This document shows, piece by piece, positions 6,392 to 7,120 of a stretch of DNA of 7,120 nucleotides; the first letter of the stretch is position 1, and each line of letters opens with the position of its first letter. The stretch comes from a bacterium (GTDB taxonomy: Bacteria > Verrucomicrobiota > Verrucomicrobiae > JAJYAR01). The translations under genes were made by a program, and so were the position numbers. Location of the stretch: assembly GCA_021779435.1 (NCBI GenBank), contig JAJYAR010000138.1, positions 1 to 7,120 on the forward strand. The letters are read 5' to 3'. The notes below the pieces were generated by a model. That model was not told where the DNA came from, did not search any database, and saw nothing but the letters and a program-made list of their open reading frames with translations.

Positions 6392-6502
6392 GTAGCCGGC
6401 CTCCGCAGAGGCCGGGGATCGTGGATCGGGTGGGGCGTGACCGCGGGGAGGCACCGGGGTCTGCGGGACCCCGGCTACAACAAGGCCGGACCCCCCGGCT
6501 AC
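6392..6502. repeat. GTAGCC-type REP pair (BIME) between convergent genes, plus a partial third unit
   Basis: The left unit is GTAG followed by the perfect hairpin CCGGCCTC-cgca-GAGGCCGG (6396-6415). The right unit, inverted, is CCGGGGTC-tgcgg-GACCCCGG followed by CTAC (6454-6478). The two enclose a 38-bp spacer. A further half unit follows: GGACCCCGGCTACAAC at 6466-6481 is nearly repeated as GGACCCCCCGGCTACAAC from 6488. The pair begins one base after the glycosidase stop codon and ends shortly before the stop of the minus-strand NmrA gene. It could therefore work as a bidirectional transcript end, although neither hairpin carries a T-run. The right unit is the same family as the outer arm at 135-158 (3 mismatches and one gap over 25 bases). 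Confidence 0.86.
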
Positions 6503-6512
6503 AACGCGCCCG

Positions 6513-7120
6513 CTACTGTGCGGTGGCGAGTTCCGCGGGGACTTCCTGGACGGGAATGTGTGCCTTGTTCGACGCCAGCCACGTCGCGAAATCCTGCAGC
6601 TGCGGATTCAGCTCGCGCGACAGTTCCACGCTGCGTGCACCGCAGAAGTCGGCTTCGAAGTCGTGCTTGAACTGGAACATGTTTCCGAGGTCGTCCGCGC
6701 CTGGGAATCCAAGTTTCCGATACTCGTCAAATGGGATCGGGTAGTACGATACCGGGCGTTCGAATGCCTGGGCCATCGCCTCGGCCATCTCCGCTCCGGT
6801 CAGCATCTCGCCGGCGATTCCGATGCGTTTGCCGATGAACTCATCCCCGCGATGAAACACTCCGTACGCGCAGCGGCCGATGTCCTCGGCGGCGATGCCC
6901 GGGAGTCGTCGGCTGCCCATCGGGAGGGCGAAGACGAGACTGCCGTCAGGGTTCTTTCGCGGGCCCATGCCGAAATGGATCAGGTTGTCCCAGTAGAACG
7001 AGGTCAGGAGGAAGGTCGTCGGCACACCGGCTTCGGTGAAGAGCGCGTCTGCCTCACCCTTCGCGTCGAAGGGAGGCACCTTGTACTTGCCCTGCAGCGT
7101 CGGCATGCGGTTGTCGGACA
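6513..7120 (-). CDS. NmrA-family NAD(P)-binding protein, C-terminal part (cut by window edge)
   Basis: About 200 residues of an NmrA/HSCARG-like atypical short-chain dehydrogenase are present on the minus strand. Such proteins bind NAD(P)H with a Rossmann fold and often act as redox sensors or regulators rather than as dehydrogenases. The frame stays open to the right edge (codons for S-D-N-R precede the first visible Met), so ATG 7106 is internal, and the Rossmann N-terminus with its glycine motif lies outside. The visible part has YKVPPFDAKGEAD, the substrate-domain stretch GVPTTFLLTSFYWDNL, LPGIAAEDIGRCAYGVF, IGIAGEMLTGAEMAEAM and GADDLGNMFQFKHDF, all typical of the family. The C-terminus ends normally, with the TAG stop at 6515-6513. 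The gene converges on the glycosidase, 122 nt apart, with REP repeats between. The ligand or partner is unknown. Confidence 0.92.
   Translation of the reverse strand, partial: SDNRMPTLQGKYKVPPFDAKGEADALFTEAGVPTTFLLTSFYWDNLIHFGMGPRKNPDGSLVFALPMGSRRLPGIAAEDIGRCAYGVFHRGDEFIGKRIGIAGEMLTGAEMAEAMAQAFERPVSYYPIPFDEYRKLGFPGADDLGNMFQFKHDFEADFCGARSVELSRELNPQLQDFATWLASNKAHIPVQEVPAELATAQ

Overview
High-GC, Gram-negative-looking DNA with five protein genes: four read left to right, and a fifth converges on them from the right edge. The organism cannot be fixed from sequence alone. The secreted BglX-type glycosidase, the GTAG-headed palindromic repeats and the general style would suit Verrucomicrobiota (Opitutales-like) or some Proteobacteria; this is a weak inference.

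Layout. 22-158: a composite palindromic repeat. 159-383: leader of a PiT-family phosphate transporter, holding an 11-bp-period direct repeat that looks like a PHO box. 384-1436: the transporter. 1437-1874: a long intergenic stretch with two more copies of the composite repeat, in opposite orientation to the first and in tandem with a 149-bp period, then a GC hairpin and a second PHO-box-like direct repeat. 1875-3020: a GT28/MGDG-synthase-type diacylglycerol glycosyltransferase. 3034-3867, only 13 nt further on: a metallophosphoesterase that resembles PlcP phospholipase C more than LpxH. 3868-4122: non-coding. 4123-6390: a signal-peptide-bearing GH3 beta-glucosidase. 6392-6502: a second type of palindromic repeat pair between convergent genes. 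6513 to the right edge, minus strand: the C-terminal part of an NmrA-type NAD(P)-binding protein.

Main reading. The phosphate transporter, the glycosyltransferase and the PlcP-like enzyme together look like a phosphate-economy locus. PlcP-type enzymes remove the head group of phospholipids to give diacylglycerol, and GT28 enzymes glycosylate diacylglycerol to make phosphorus-free membrane lipids. The two PHO-box-like sites, TTGTTAC-GTTT-GCGTTAC and TTGTCAC-GCAG-ACGTCAC, share the same 7-4-7 architecture and lie upstream of the transporter and of the lipid pair respectively. The GH3 and NmrA genes have no evident link to this theme.

The second theme is repeat biology. Three 82-bp inner elements begin and end with GTAGGAGC/GCTCCTAC and are nested inside arms of a second GTAGCC-type REP family. 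That second family also forms the pair at 6392-6478. Their hairpins show covariation, and the repeats abut the stop codons of neighbouring genes.
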